Numbered from the stretch's first letter, positions 9,203-18,055 are shown. The stretch is DNA of 64,000 bases from Paenilisteria newyorkensis (GCF_000766145.1 NZ_JNFB01000044.1:1-64000), one strand, 5' to 3'. Translations and numbers: made by a program. Notes: generated from the letters alone by a model not told the origin.

Positions 9203-9230
9203 TAGTGTGTACTGGAACTTGCTTTCTCAT
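9189..9230 (-). CDS. 13-codon upstream ORF coupled to the flippase gene
   Basis: A short frame (MRKQVPVHTIEED) with an ATG at 9230 and GGAAGG ten bases upstream. Its TAG stop (9191-9189) lies ten bases past the TTG start of the MurJ-type gene, in another frame. The flippase start lacks a ribosome binding site, so ribosomes ending on this frame may re-initiate there. It may instead be the remnant of a lost gene. Confidence 0.4.
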   Translation of the reverse strand: MRKQVPVHTIEED

Positions 9231-9263
9231 CGCCTGTTCGCCTTCCTTCATTATCTTTATGTC

Positions 9264-10187
9264 CTACTTCAATCCACCGGTACCATTGGAAGTCCCAATC
9301 ACCACATACGGCGGGGTTACTCTGTTTAAAACAACATCATTCTCGTTACCAATAATGCCACCCGCTACAGCAGTGTGATCCAACCATTTAATTTTTCCTC
9401 GAATTTTACTGAAAAAGTAATCTTCTGTTTTCAAATCCAGAATAGCTGTACCAATCTTTGCTTGAATATCTACGCGGTATAAGGCACGTTCTGATAGCAA
9501 GATTTTGTCGATGAACTGCTCTGAAAAATTGTTTAAACCCATATCTAGCGCAAAACCATCAGGCTGTAAATAGTTTAACCAGGTTTCATCTAACACCTTT
9601 TGGGCTGATATGGCGGATATCAATACATCCACCTTGTCTGTCCTATTCGCTTGAAAAACTTGAATGGGCAACGGTGTGTGACTCGGTAAAATATCATTTA
9701 GGACGTGCACAATTCGAGTTACTTTTGAAACATTTCTGCCAGCAAGTGTGACATGCATACCTAGTTCAGCAAGCTTCAGGGCTGTTTTGGTAGCCAAGTT
9801 ACCCGTTCCATATATCATGACCCTACATTGTTCAAAATTATTTTGTAGTTCATTGATAACAATGCTCGCAGCTGCATCGACTGTAACATCGTTGGCTTTC
9901 AACGGATGAATCGCTGAGTCATGACACATTTCACTCGCGATTTCCCACAGATTAATCGCTTGTTTACGCTCCACATCAACAAAGATATGAGGAATGACAC
10001 CATCCACTAGTCGTAAAACAGCGATAGCAAATACATCCGTGCTTACTTGAATATTTAATATAGAGCCTTCTGAACTCAAACGATCTGGTAAAAGTTGATT
10101 GGTATTGGTCTTGTTAGCCGTTGATGTTAGAATCATATACTCGTAATCTGCTAAGTTTTTTTGTTTTAATCGAATCAATGCTTCCAT
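9264..10187 (-). CDS. unassigned NAD(P)-binding Rossmann protein of polysaccharide locus
   Basis: A 307-residue protein I cannot assign. The middle has a Rossmann nucleotide site: CRVMIYGTGNLATKTALKLAELGMHVTLAGR, with GTGNLA at 127-132. The arrangement, an N-terminal substrate-type domain of about 110 residues and then the Rossmann domain, is like shikimate dehydrogenase, glutamyl-tRNA reductase and ornithine-cyclodeaminase relatives. The C-terminus ends AVAGGIIGNE...VIGTSNGTGG. It follows the CapD-type dehydratase gene by seven bases, so it could act on the product of that enzyme or make an unusual substituent for the glycan. The ribosome binding site is weak (GAAGAAG), lying at the end of the upstream gene, which suggests coupled translation. 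Confidence 0.6.
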   Translation of the reverse strand: MEALIRLKQKNLADYEYMILTSTANKTNTNQLLPDRLSSEGSILNIQVSTDVFAIAVLRLVDGVIPHIFVDVERKQAINLWEIASEMCHDSAIHPLKANDVTVDAAASIVINELQNNFEQCRVMIYGTGNLATKTALKLAELGMHVTLAGRNVSKVTRIVHVLNDILPSHTPLPIQVFQANRTDKVDVLISAISAQKVLDETWLNYLQPDGFALDMGLNNFSEQFIDKILLSERALYRVDIQAKIGTAILDLKTEDYFFSKIRGKIKWLDHTAVAGGIIGNENDVVLNRVTPPYVVIGTSNGTGGLK

Positions 10188-10194
10188 ATCTTCT

Positions 10195-11619
10195 TCACAT
10201 CGTTTCTTGTAACGCGTTATGCGTATTAGCTAATGTTAATAGCAAGCTGCGTAATGTTTCGTGCTCAATCGTTGTATAATTTTTCATTAAATGTTTGATA
10301 CTATCTAGCTCTCTGATACTCGTATAGTAATTTCCTTCATACATTTTGTCGGTCACTTTACTTGAGAGCTCCTCTTGATTAAATAATTCCTCTTCCATCT
10401 TCTCTCCTGGGCGAACGCCGACATATTGGATACTGATGTCACGTTTATTTTTCCCAGAAAGTTCAATTAGCTGATCGACCATACCCGAAAGCCCAAGCTG
10501 GTCACCCATATCTAGCACAAAAATAGCATTTCTTCGTTTGAGCATACTCGCCGAAATAACCAGTTTACTTGCCTCAGGAATTGTCATGAAATAACGTTTC
10601 ATCTCTGGATTTGTTATCGTAAGCGGCACACCTTGATGAATTTGCGCCCAAAGTTTTGGAAAGACGCTACCTCGACTACCCAATACATTACCGAAGCGGA
10701 CAACATTACACACTGTTCTGCTTGTCATATCATTTTCAAGTGTTAATTTCTCTGCCAATCGTTTACTAGCGCCCATTATGTTCTTAGGATTAACAGCTTT
10801 ATCTGTTGATACCATCACAAATTCTTCCGCAGCGTTTTGCTTACTAGCTTGGATGACATTGTATGTCCCGATAATGTTGTTCTTGACGGCTTCGTAAATA
10901 TTATTTTCCATCAACGGAACGTGTTTATGCGCTGCAGCATGATACACAATATTTGGTTTGTACTGTTTGAAAACTTGTGTCATACGTAACTCATCTCGAA
11001 TATCTGCAATCACTGGTATAATCTCGATATCATAAGCCTTTATCATTTTTTCTTGCTGCAACTCACTATCAATTTGATAAATACTGCCCTCACCGTGACC
11101 CAATAAAATGATTTTTTCAGGCTGACACTTAAAAATTTGATGGGCTATTTCAGAACCAATCGATCCGCCTGCACCTGTAATAAGAACTGTTTTTTGACGA
11201 ATTTTTCGTTTTATATCATTGTAGTCTAGCTGAAATTCAGATCTATCTCGAATCAAATCTTTGTAGTCCAATTCTGGAATCGCTACTTTTTGACTTTCTC
11301 TCGTCGAAAATACAGATGGGAGAACAAATAACGTAACATCGTATTCTCTTAGCTCGTCGATAATCTTACTTTGCATCATCGTGTCTAATGTTGGGATAGC
11401 TAGAATAACATGCTTGATGTCTTCATTCGTGATGACCCTGCTTAAGTCTGCTAAGTTTCCCTTCACTGGAACTCCGCTCAATTCTAAATTCACTTTATGA
11501 CTAGCATCGTCTAAAATGACAACTGGCTGGTAGCGACTATTTTTAGTTGTCTGCAGCTGCTCGATAACAAATTTCCCTCCAGCTCCTGCACCAATAATTA
11601 ATGTCCTCATCATATTCAT
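10195..11619 (-). CDS. CapD/FlaA1-type nucleotide-sugar dehydratase/epimerase (soluble form)
   Basis: A 474-residue protein with two nucleotide-binding domains: IIGAGAGGK at about 8-16, and the catalytic SDR-type domain with TGAGGSIGS at about 148-156. The active site STDKAVNPKNIMGASK has Met in place of the usual SDR Tyr and keeps the Lys, as in UDP-GlcNAc 4,6-dehydratases (FlaA1, CapD, PglF). The N-terminal transmembrane block of full-length CapD is missing. It likely converts UDP-GlcNAc or a related sugar to a 4-keto-6-deoxy intermediate. ATG 11619 lies seven bases after AGGAGG; the TTG at 11643 is upstream of that site and is rejected. Confidence 0.88.
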   Translation of the reverse strand: MNMMRTLIIGAGAGGKFVIEQLQTTKNSRYQPVVILDDASHKVNLELSGVPVKGNLADLSRVITNEDIKHVILAIPTLDTMMQSKIIDELREYDVTLFVLPSVFSTRESQKVAIPELDYKDLIRDRSEFQLDYNDIKRKIRQKTVLITGAGGSIGSEIAHQIFKCQPEKIILLGHGEGSIYQIDSELQQEKMIKAYDIEIIPVIADIRDELRMTQVFKQYKPNIVYHAAAHKHVPLMENNIYEAVKNNIIGTYNVIQASKQNAAEEFVMVSTDKAVNPKNIMGASKRLAEKLTLENDMTSRTVCNVVRFGNVLGSRGSVFPKLWAQIHQGVPLTITNPEMKRYFMTIPEASKLVISASMLKRRNAIFVLDMGDQLGLSGMVDQLIELSGKNKRDISIQYVGVRPGEKMEEELFNQEELSSKVTDKMYEGNYYTSIRELDSIKHLMKNYTTIEHETLRSLLLTLANTHNALQETM

Positions 11620-11639
11620 ATTCGCTCCTCCTCGTTTAT

Positions 11640-12617
11640 TCAACGGAATGTAAGTTCTTTATCCCGGTCTAAATTAAATGCGTATAATTCTTGCAAACCT
11701 TGTCGTAATGTATAGTTTGCTTTCCATTCTAATTCTTCTGTCGCAATTTTTGTATCTAGTATCGATCTTCTAATATCGCCAGGCCGCGGCCCTACAATTT
11801 CAATCGGTTCTGACTTTCCGAATATATCAAGAACTTGTTCATAAACATCTAGAATCGAAATCTCTGTTCCCGAGCCAATGTTAACCACTTTATTTAGCGG
11901 CTTTTGACTCGCCAATTTATTAGCTTCTACCACATCTGCTACGTAAATATAATCACGTGTACAACCTCTTGGCATGTCTGGATAAGCCATCAATATCGAT
12001 CTCTTACTTTCATTTAAGTTCTTCAAGAAAATAGGAACTACACCGCTCTCTCCATCTGGAACTTGCTTTGGTCCAAATACATTGGCGTAACGTAAAACCG
12101 TATAATCAAAACCATATTTTTCGCTGTACATATTAATATATTGTTCCCCAGCGTATTTCGTTAGCGCATATGGAGAAATGAGTTGCGGTGTATCTTTTTC
12201 GGCTGACCGCTCGTCGCCTTCTAGTTTTTTCGAAAGCGCACCGCCTGATGACGCAAATACCAATGTTTCGATAGGATATTTTTGAACCAGCGCTAGCAAT
12301 CTCAGCAACCCACCGATGTTTGTATCTAAATCATAGATTGGATTTTCGAGTGAGTATGGTACTGATTTCTGAGCCGCGTGATGATTGATTACTTGCGGTC
12401 TGAACTTGATGAACAATTCTTCCATTTCCGCTTCATTACCTATATCTACCTTATAAAAGTGAAATGCTGGATGATTCATTAGCTCTGCAATATTTGCTTC
12501 TTTTCCTGAAATTAGATTATCTACACAAATTGTTTGATATCCTTCAGCCAAGTACATTTGGCAAATATGTGAGCCGATGAATCCCGCTCCACCTGTTACT
12601 AAAACTGTTTTTTTCAC
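11640..12617 (-). CDS. NAD-dependent nucleotide-sugar epimerase (GalE family)
   Basis: A 325-residue extended SDR enzyme with TGGAGFIGSH at 8-17, ASSGG at 122-126 and the catalytic YALTK (Tyr150, Lys154). It would interconvert UDP-hexoses (Glc/Gal or GlcNAc/GalNAc), and the locus needs such a donor. Start is GTG with GGAG seven to nine bases upstream. It is the first gene after the 300-base gap and is likely the first of the second transcription unit of the locus. Confidence 0.88.
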   Translation of the reverse strand: MKKTVLVTGGAGFIGSHICQMYLAEGYQTICVDNLISGKEANIAELMNHPAFHFYKVDIGNEAEMEELFIKFRPQVINHHAAQKSVPYSLENPIYDLDTNIGGLLRLLALVQKYPIETLVFASSGGALSKKLEGDERSAEKDTPQLISPYALTKYAGEQYINMYSEKYGFDYTVLRYANVFGPKQVPDGESGVVPIFLKNLNESKRSILMAYPDMPRGCTRDYIYVADVVEANKLASQKPLNKVVNIGSGTEISILDVYEQVLDIFGKSEPIEIVGPRPGDIRRSILDTKIATEELEWKANYTLRQGLQELYAFNLDRDKELTFR

Positions 12618-12700
12618 GGCGTATCACTCCAATAATTTATTTGATTTATTACTCGATTATTTCATTTAACTTGATGATTTTTTGGTGTCGTTGTTTTTTG

Positions 12701-12850
12701 AACACCCTAAGTATAACGCTTCGTAACTTATGCATCTTTCAGCCCTTTGTTACTATAAGAGTAACTTTTGCGCTTGGATATTCCTCTCGATATACATTAA
12801 AATGTCCATTATTATATATACGACGCTTTTTTATAGAATAATGGACATTT
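12701..12850 (-). promoter_or_regulatory. regulatory region of second polysaccharide transcription unit (leader A)
   Basis: This gap of about 300 bases (12618-12915) has no gene. It shares two blocks with the region upstream of the first unit (leader B, 18992-19125): AACACCCT-AGTATAACGCTT (12701-12720) and ATTAAAATGTCCATTAT (around 12797-12813). They are exactly 100 bases apart in both leaders. Read on the minus strand, the first block holds TATACT, a possible -10 without a good -35. Leader A also has a perfect 14-bp inverted repeat, AAATGTCCATTATT (12800-12813) against 12837-12850, that is, two copies of the palindrome-like AATG-N2-CATT. These may be operators of the Crp-like regulators upstream (inference). 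Confidence 0.55.
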
Positions 12851-12915
12851 AATGAACAAAGAAAATGATACCTTTTATGCAAAATTATTCACCTATCGGA
12901 ATGTATTATTACTCA

Positions 12916-13647
12916 TTATTCACCGTGAACAACATGTGTTTTTGTAGTCGATTTAACCAATTTATTCACAGCACTTTTCTCGTTACTTTTGACTTTCACT
13001 ACCGCCGGCGTACCAATGGCAATGCTGTGTTCAGGCACGTCCTTTAGTACAGTCGCACTAGCACCAATAATTGTATGTGAACCAATATTTCTTCCTTGTG
13101 TAATAACAGAGCCAGCGCCTACAAACACCTGATTTTGAATGGCTACGTTGCCTGAAATCGTCGTATTAGCGGCGATGAGTACACAATCCGCAACTCGTGT
13201 CTCGTATTCCAATGTTGCACCCGCTAAAATAAATGTATGATTTCCAATCGTTCCTTGGTGCATCACTGTTGCATTTGCCGATACATACACACCATACCCA
13301 ACATCCGTGGAAGGATCCACATACGCGTAAGGATGAATAATTGTCGCATATCGTTCTTCTGGAAAACCCAGACTTTGAGCCATTTCGAACTTATTTTCCG
13401 GGTCTCCGATGGCAATGATGAAGGATGTATTCTCATCTTGGTAAAGTGATTGGGCTAGCGAAATAGGTCCTCGCTCGACACCATCTTCCAAAAACAGCGA
13501 TTCATACTGTTCATCTAAGAATCCCCAAAAATAATATCCTAAACCGTAGTTCTCAATAACGTTACGGATCATTCTTCCTTGGGAGCCGCTACCAATAATA
13601 ACAAGTTTCTTTCTAACCTCTGTATCGCTCTGCGGAAACAAATCCAT
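12916..13647 (-). CDS. sugar O-/N-acyltransferase, PglD/NeuD family
   Basis: A 243-residue protein with an N-terminal Rossmann-like PglD domain (KKLVIIGSGSQGRMI, about 14-28) and a C-terminal left-handed beta-helix of hexapeptide repeats (for example YVSANATVMHQGTIG, IAANTTISGNVAI, VFVGAGSVITQG). Such enzymes transfer acetyl from acetyl-CoA to an amino or hydroxyl group of a nucleotide sugar. Its start overlaps the upstream sugar transferase gene by 35 bases, a PglC-PglD style pairing common in glycan loci. It is the last gene before the internal promoter region. Confidence 0.88.
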   Translation of the reverse strand: MDLFPQSDTEVRKKLVIIGSGSQGRMIRNVIENYGLGYYFWGFLDEQYESLFLEDGVERGPISLAQSLYQDENTSFIIAIGDPENKFEMAQSLGFPEERYATIIHPYAYVDPSTDVGYGVYVSANATVMHQGTIGNHTFILAGATLEYETRVADCVLIAANTTISGNVAIQNQVFVGAGSVITQGRNIGSHTIIGASATVLKDVPEHSIAIGTPAVVKVKSNEKSAVNKLVKSTTKTHVVHGE

Positions 13648-14206
13648 CCTGACTAACGCCTTCTTTCTTAATAATCACTTTGATGGTTAGCAAAATAATT
13701 TTTATGTCAAAAAGTAAAGAATATTGCGTCACATATGCAACATCCATTCGGAATTTTGTTTTCCAATCGATTTCATTTCTTCCATTCACTTGCGCCCAGC
13801 CCGTTATTCCAGGTTTCATATCTAATCGTTTGCGCTCTTCTTCGGTATATAAATCGTTATATTCCAGCAGTAATGGTCTTGGTCCAACAAGACTCATGTC
13901 ACCTTTTACAACGTTTATTAATTGCGGTAATTCATCAATGCTCGTTTTTCGCAAGAGACTCCCTACCCGTGTTAGCCTCTGTTCATCTGGTAAAAGATTG
14001 CCTTCATCGTCATATAATTCTTTCATCGATTTAAATTTGTACAACCGGAATGCCTCCCCGTAAAGCCCCGGCCTTTGCGTCATGTAAATCGGATTTCCTT
14101 TGTAGTAAATGGCAAGAACTAGTGTTAATACAGCCATCGGAATACATAGGATAACGATGGCAATGACAGCTACGATGATGTCTATGATTGCCTTAATTCT
14201 CAACAT
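13613..14206 (-). CDS. initiating sugar transferase, PglC/bacterial sugar transferase family
   Basis: A 197-residue monotopic phosphoglycosyl transferase. It has an N-terminal membrane-inserted hydrophobic segment (about 8-30), QRPGLYGEAFRLYKFKSM, TSIDELPQLINVVKGDMSLVGPRP and KPGITGWAQVNGR, all hallmarks of PF02397. It transfers a sugar-1-phosphate from a UDP-sugar to undecaprenyl phosphate and so starts repeat-unit synthesis. It is the short PglC form without the extra N-terminal membrane domain of WbaP. GAGG lies about nine bases before the ATG. Confidence 0.92.
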   Translation of the reverse strand: MLRIKAIIDIIVAVIAIVILCIPMAVLTLVLAIYYKGNPIYMTQRPGLYGEAFRLYKFKSMKELYDDEGNLLPDEQRLTRVGSLLRKTSIDELPQLINVVKGDMSLVGPRPLLLEYNDLYTEEERKRLDMKPGITGWAQVNGRNEIDWKTKFRMDVAYVTQYSLLFDIKIILLTIKVIIKKEGVSQDGFVSAERYRG

Positions 14207-14224
14207 AACTTTTTAACCTCACCC

Positions 14225-15544
14225 TCAAATATATACTGGCTCGTTGATTTCTAGCTCACCAGTTCCAACAGAATAGTAGCTAATACCCGCTTGCTTCATT
14301 TCCGACTTATCGAATACTAGTCGCCCGTCCAACACAACCGGATGACTCATTTGCGATGTGAATTCTGCCAACTGGATGTTCTTAATTTCATTCCACTCTG
14401 TCACAACTAATGCTGCATCTGCTTGATACAAGACCTCCGAAATGGTGTCAGCCACATGAATCGCGTTTCCAAATACAGCTTTCATATTGGCAGAAGCAAC
14501 TGGATCGAAAATAGATACTTTCGCGCCACAACGTAAAAGCTCTTCAATAATAACCTCGGATGCAGCTTCACGAATATCGTCTGTTTCTGGTTTAAATGCA
14601 ACTCCTAAAAGCGCAATTTGCTTCCCAACTAAGTTACTATAATGCGTTTTTAGAACCTTCACTAACTTCAATTGTTGCACCTTATTTGCATCAATCACTG
14701 ACTGGATTAAGCCGAAATCATAGCCAACATTTTTAGCAATATGATTCAACGCCAACGTATCTTTAGGGAAACAAGAACCGCCATATCCGATACCCGCTTG
14801 TAAGAAGGCACTTCCAATTCGACTATCCATTCCCATACCTGCACTAACCTCACGAATGTCGCCGCCAGCTTTTTCACAAATGTTCGCAATTTCATTAATA
14901 AAGCTGATTTTAGTTGCTAAAAAGGCATTGGAAGCGTATTTGATCATTTCTGCACTTTCCAGAGCCGTTTTAAAAATCGGAATTTGAAAGCCTTGATTTA
15001 TCATTTCTAATTTTTCAAGTGCTGCCGTATCATCTGCGCCAAGCACAATCCGATCGCCATGGAACACGTCATGTACTGCAACGCCTTCTCTTAAAAATTC
15101 AGGATTGGAAACAATCGAGATTCTATATGGTGTCTGATTCTGTATAAACTCTTTCAAATAACGGTTTGTTCCGACTGGGACAGTACTTTTCACGACAACT
15201 ATCGTATCTTGAACAATCGATTGGGCGATGTTTGCTGCTGCTGCTTCGATGTAATCAAGATTTGCTGAACCATCTTGCTTTTGTGGTGTACCAACGGCCA
15301 GATAGACAACCGAACTATCCGCCACAGCCGCTTTTAAATCGGTACTGAATGAAAGTCTGCCAGCTTCGATATTCTTTTCGATTAAGGCTTCAATACCTGG
15401 TTCATAAATCGGTGAAATAGCTTTCTTAAGTTTCGCTACTTTATCCGCATCTATATCAATACAACAAACGTCATGTCCTATTTCTGACAGCGCCACACCT
15501 GTAACTAATCCAACATATCCCGTACCAATAACTACTATATTCAC
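14225..15544 (-). CDS. UDP-glucose/UDP-sugar 6-dehydrogenase
   Basis: A 439-residue enzyme with GTGYVGL at 7-13, NPEFLREG at 147-154 and the catalytic cysteine in GGSCFPKD (Cys258). It oxidises a UDP-hexose to the UDP-uronic acid with NAD, so the polymer probably contains an acidic sugar. Start is GTG after GAGGAGC. The start overlaps the stop of the upstream glycosyltransferase gene by four bases. Confidence 0.93.
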   Translation of the reverse strand: MNIVVIGTGYVGLVTGVALSEIGHDVCCIDIDADKVAKLKKAISPIYEPGIEALIEKNIEAGRLSFSTDLKAAVADSSVVYLAVGTPQKQDGSANLDYIEAAAANIAQSIVQDTIVVVKSTVPVGTNRYLKEFIQNQTPYRISIVSNPEFLREGVAVHDVFHGDRIVLGADDTAALEKLEMINQGFQIPIFKTALESAEMIKYASNAFLATKISFINEIANICEKAGGDIREVSAGMGMDSRIGSAFLQAGIGYGGSCFPKDTLALNHIAKNVGYDFGLIQSVIDANKVQQLKLVKVLKTHYSNLVGKQIALLGVAFKPETDDIREAASEVIIEELLRCGAKVSIFDPVASANMKAVFGNAIHVADTISEVLYQADAALVVTEWNEIKNIQLAEFTSQMSHPVVLDGRLVFDKSEMKQAGISYYSVGTGELEINEPVYI

Positions 15545-16788
15545 GATAATTTGCTCCTCTCAAGCGATCCTACCAAAATTTGTTCTACCTTGTTTGCAAG
15601 TTTCTCTGCACTGTAATGCTCTTCTGCAATCTGCCTTATTCTCGGTTGCAACTCTCCCAATGTTTCCTGATGTTGTTCTAAATCTATGAGTAAATCCGCC
15701 AAATCTTGTGGTTTTTCTGGATCTACGTAATGTCCAATACCATAATTTTCAACAATATCTTTTGTCCAACCATTCGAATTCACAATAATTGGTTTACCAG
15801 CTGCCATCGAATCAAAGAACTTGTTCGGTGAGTTTGTTGCCAAAATCGGTAACGGTTTGAAACATGTCATCGTAATATTGGCTAAACTCGTAATCATTGG
15901 AACATCGCTTCTCGGAACATGTCCTAAGAAAACGACATTTGTCAATTGATGCTCCGCGCAGTATGCTTCTAATCTCGGTTTACTTTTCCCATCGCCGCCG
16001 ATCACAATTTTGATATCTTCGCGGTTCTGTTCTTTCAATAGTTTCGCTGCTTTCACTATATAATCCAATCCATTAGCTTCTCCCATTGCGCCTAGATGTA
16101 ATAGAAGGAACTTGTTTTCTAGCTGAAATTTCTCGAGCCATTCTTGCTTCTCATTCGCGTAGTCTTTTTCTGGATCGAATAGGTTTAGATCTGATAAGTT
16201 GGATACCATCGTAATCTTATTTGGATCTATACCTGCTTCGATAATTCCTTCCGTCATCCCTGGAGAGAGGCTGATAATATGGTCTGCTTTTTGGTAAACT
16301 TTTGATTCTAAGTTGCTGAGTCTATTTAAAATAAAATCGGATTTGATGGCCCCCATTTGTTTTGGGGCTTCTGGCCATAAATCTCTCACTTCAAATACAA
16401 AGGGGATTTTCAATTTCTTTTGTAGTCGTAATGTTGGTATAGCGATGGTTAGCGGTGTAGAAGTCGAGAACATGATGTCCATTCCTGTCAATTTCTTACC
16501 AATTTTGTACGCTTGTTGCATGTAAGAAAAGAAGGACCACCCTCGCTTCACTAGTCCCATATAATTGGAGTAGTTATTTTTGACTGCGATAACTTCAATG
16601 CCATCAATACGATAATACTTCACATTTTTTTCTTCTTTATATGGTGTATCTCCAGTTAAAAATGTATCTGTCGTAAGCATACATACTTCGTGACCTTTTT
16701 CGATGAGCTTCTTTGCAAACTCATAGGACCTCGTTGCTGTATGTGAATTACGGGTAGCAAAATATTGATGAAGATATAATATTTTCAA
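15541..16788 (-). CDS. glycosyltransferase family 4 (WbuB-like)
   Basis: A 415-residue GT-B enzyme. The N-terminus MKILYLHQYF and the region FVFEVRDLWPEAPKQMGAI are typical of WbuB-like GT4 enzymes, and NSPNKFFDSMAAGKPIIVNSNGW holds the donor-site motif. It adds a sugar to the lipid-linked precursor. The start chosen is TTG at 16788, with AAGGAG ten bases upstream; the frame open to 16836 would begin inside the end of the lipoprotein gene. Confidence 0.88.
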   Translation of the reverse strand: MKILYLHQYFATRNSHTATRSYEFAKKLIEKGHEVCMLTTDTFLTGDTPYKEEKNVKYYRIDGIEVIAVKNNYSNYMGLVKRGWSFFSYMQQAYKIGKKLTGMDIMFSTSTPLTIAIPTLRLQKKLKIPFVFEVRDLWPEAPKQMGAIKSDFILNRLSNLESKVYQKADHIISLSPGMTEGIIEAGIDPNKITMVSNLSDLNLFDPEKDYANEKQEWLEKFQLENKFLLLHLGAMGEANGLDYIVKAAKLLKEQNREDIKIVIGGDGKSKPRLEAYCAEHQLTNVVFLGHVPRSDVPMITSLANITMTCFKPLPILATNSPNKFFDSMAAGKPIIVNSNGWTKDIVENYGIGHYVDPEKPQDLADLLIDLEQHQETLGELQPRIRQIAEEHYSAEKLANKVEQILVGSLERSKLS

Positions 16789-16802
16789 TAGTTCAACGCT
16801 CC

Positions 16803-17306
16803 TTATTTCTTGTCTTGCGGAACAATAATATCCCATGCAGCACGTTCTTCAATGCTAAGCGGTTGATACATTAATTTAAATTCGTTATAATCTTTTGGAA
16901 TTTCATAGTAGCCGTCACCTTCCGAAGTTGCGCCTGGCTTAATTGCATCTGCGTAATTGATACCACTTCCCATGTAGTAGTAGTTCTCGCCAATATTAAT
17001 AATGAAATCGTTGGCCGCAACCGTGAAATCTTTAGCTGATGTGTTTTTAATCTTATAGTGGATTTTTACGATTTTATTTCCTTTTTTATTTTCTTCAGGT
17101 GACACTTCGTTGCTTACCTTTGTCGGTGTAATTTCTAATTGTTTTGTGCTTTTCATTTTATTAAGGTCTGCTTGATCTTGTTTTTTCGTCTCTGTCTGTT
17201 TTGTAGCTTGTGATGATGAATCGTTAGTATTTCCACATCCGGTCAAAAGAAGTGCTGAACAAGTTAAAATTGCTGCAGTATTTGTAATTTTAGTTAATTT
17301 TTTCAT
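16803..17306 (-). CDS. lipoprotein, DUF4352/DUF5067-like
   Basis: A 167-residue protein with a lipoprotein signal (ILTCSALLLTGC, lipobox LTGC with Cys24) and a Ser/Thr/Lys/Gln-rich linker. A beta-sandwich-like domain (about 55-165) follows, with VKIHYKIKNTSAKDF and a YYEIP stretch, as seen in DUF4352/DUF5067 extracellular proteins of Gram-positives. Function unknown. It follows the Crp-like regulator gene by two bases and precedes a glycosyltransferase, so it may sense or anchor at the cell surface in connection with the polymer. Confidence 0.8.
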   Translation of the reverse strand: MKKLTKITNTAAILTCSALLLTGCGNTNDSSSQATKQTETKKQDQADLNKMKSTKQLEITPTKVSNEVSPEENKKGNKIVKIHYKIKNTSAKDFTVAANDFIINIGENYYYMGSGINYADAIKPGATSEGDGYYEIPKDYNEFKLMYQPLSIEERAAWDIIVPQDKK

Positions 17307-17308
17307 GA

Positions 17309-18031
17309 TTAGTCCTTTCGTTGCTTCACACTACTGTTATCCGTGGAAGCTTTCCTGTTTTTAGTATTTTTATTTAATAGAATGAATTGCTTTGCTTTGA
17401 TAACACAGAATTGCTCGTTCTCTAGCATTTTGCAAATTTGAGACATAGAATTCATACTTAAATTTGCATAGTTAGCAATGTCTTTTCTTGTAAAACATCC
17501 TGGTATCTTTATACGATCTCCATCTTGATATCCATACTTCTCAGCGATATCCATCAAAATATTTTTCAGCCTGGTTTTTCCAATTTGGCGCATCAGCATA
17601 TATTTTTCTGCCACTAGGATGTTATAATTTTGATTATTCAAATACAGGAAAAGCCACCCTTCTTGCATGTTAAATATATTATTTAACACATCTTGTTTCG
17701 AAAATGTGTATATTATAGTTTTCGTGATTGTTCTAACATTGTACTTATTTGCCTTTGGTATAAAAATATCGTTCATCCCAAGAATGTCCCCTTCACTTGA
17801 AAAGGATATAATCTGATCTTCATACTCATAGGCAACAATTCCTTTTTCCAAAAAATGAATATGCTCGTCTAATATATGCGCTGCGTTTAGCTCTGTATTT
17901 TTTGGGATTTCCATTTTCTTATATGCTACTCTATAAACTGGATCTTCTTTCAGAAGCTCAAGTAATCGATTAGCGTTAAACCGACCTTCCACAGTCTCTC
18001 GATTATATAGCTCAGCAAAAAGTGTGCTCAT
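17309..18031 (-). CDS. Crp/Fnr (PrfA-like) transcriptional regulator
   Basis: A 240-residue protein. The N-terminal half has a cNMP-binding-type beta roll (about 30-130), and the C-terminus has a winged helix-turn-helix with FTRKDIANYANLSMNSMSQICKMLE (about 180-205). No cysteines are arranged for an Fe-S cluster as in Fnr. It probably regulates the polysaccharide operon it belongs to. It is 24 bases behind a second Crp-like gene and two bases ahead of the lipoprotein gene. GGAAG lies eight bases before the ATG. Confidence 0.85.
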   Translation of the reverse strand: MSTLFAELYNRETVEGRFNANRLLELLKEDPVYRVAYKKMEIPKNTELNAAHILDEHIHFLEKGIVAYEYEDQIISFSSEGDILGMNDIFIPKANKYNVRTITKTIIYTFSKQDVLNNIFNMQEGWLFLYLNNQNYNILVAEKYMLMRQIGKTRLKNILMDIAEKYGYQDGDRIKIPGCFTRKDIANYANLSMNSMSQICKMLENEQFCVIKAKQFILLNKNTKNRKASTDNSSVKQRKD

Positions 18032-18055
18032 GTATACTACTTCCTTCCAAAAACT

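Noticed and set aside
11620-11643. TTG start giving eight extra residues on the CapD-type protein
   Set aside because: The AGGAGG lies inside this extension, seven bases before the ATG at 11619.
12641-13047. Two short plus-strand frames at the start of the internal leader
   Set aside because: They have no ribosome binding sites and cover the conserved regulatory blocks or the antisense of the acetyltransferase gene.
16788-16836. 16 extra N-terminal codons on the glycosyltransferase
   Set aside because: They lie within the end of the lipoprotein gene, and the Shine-Dalgarno is downstream of that start; the TTG at 16788 fits the family N-terminus.
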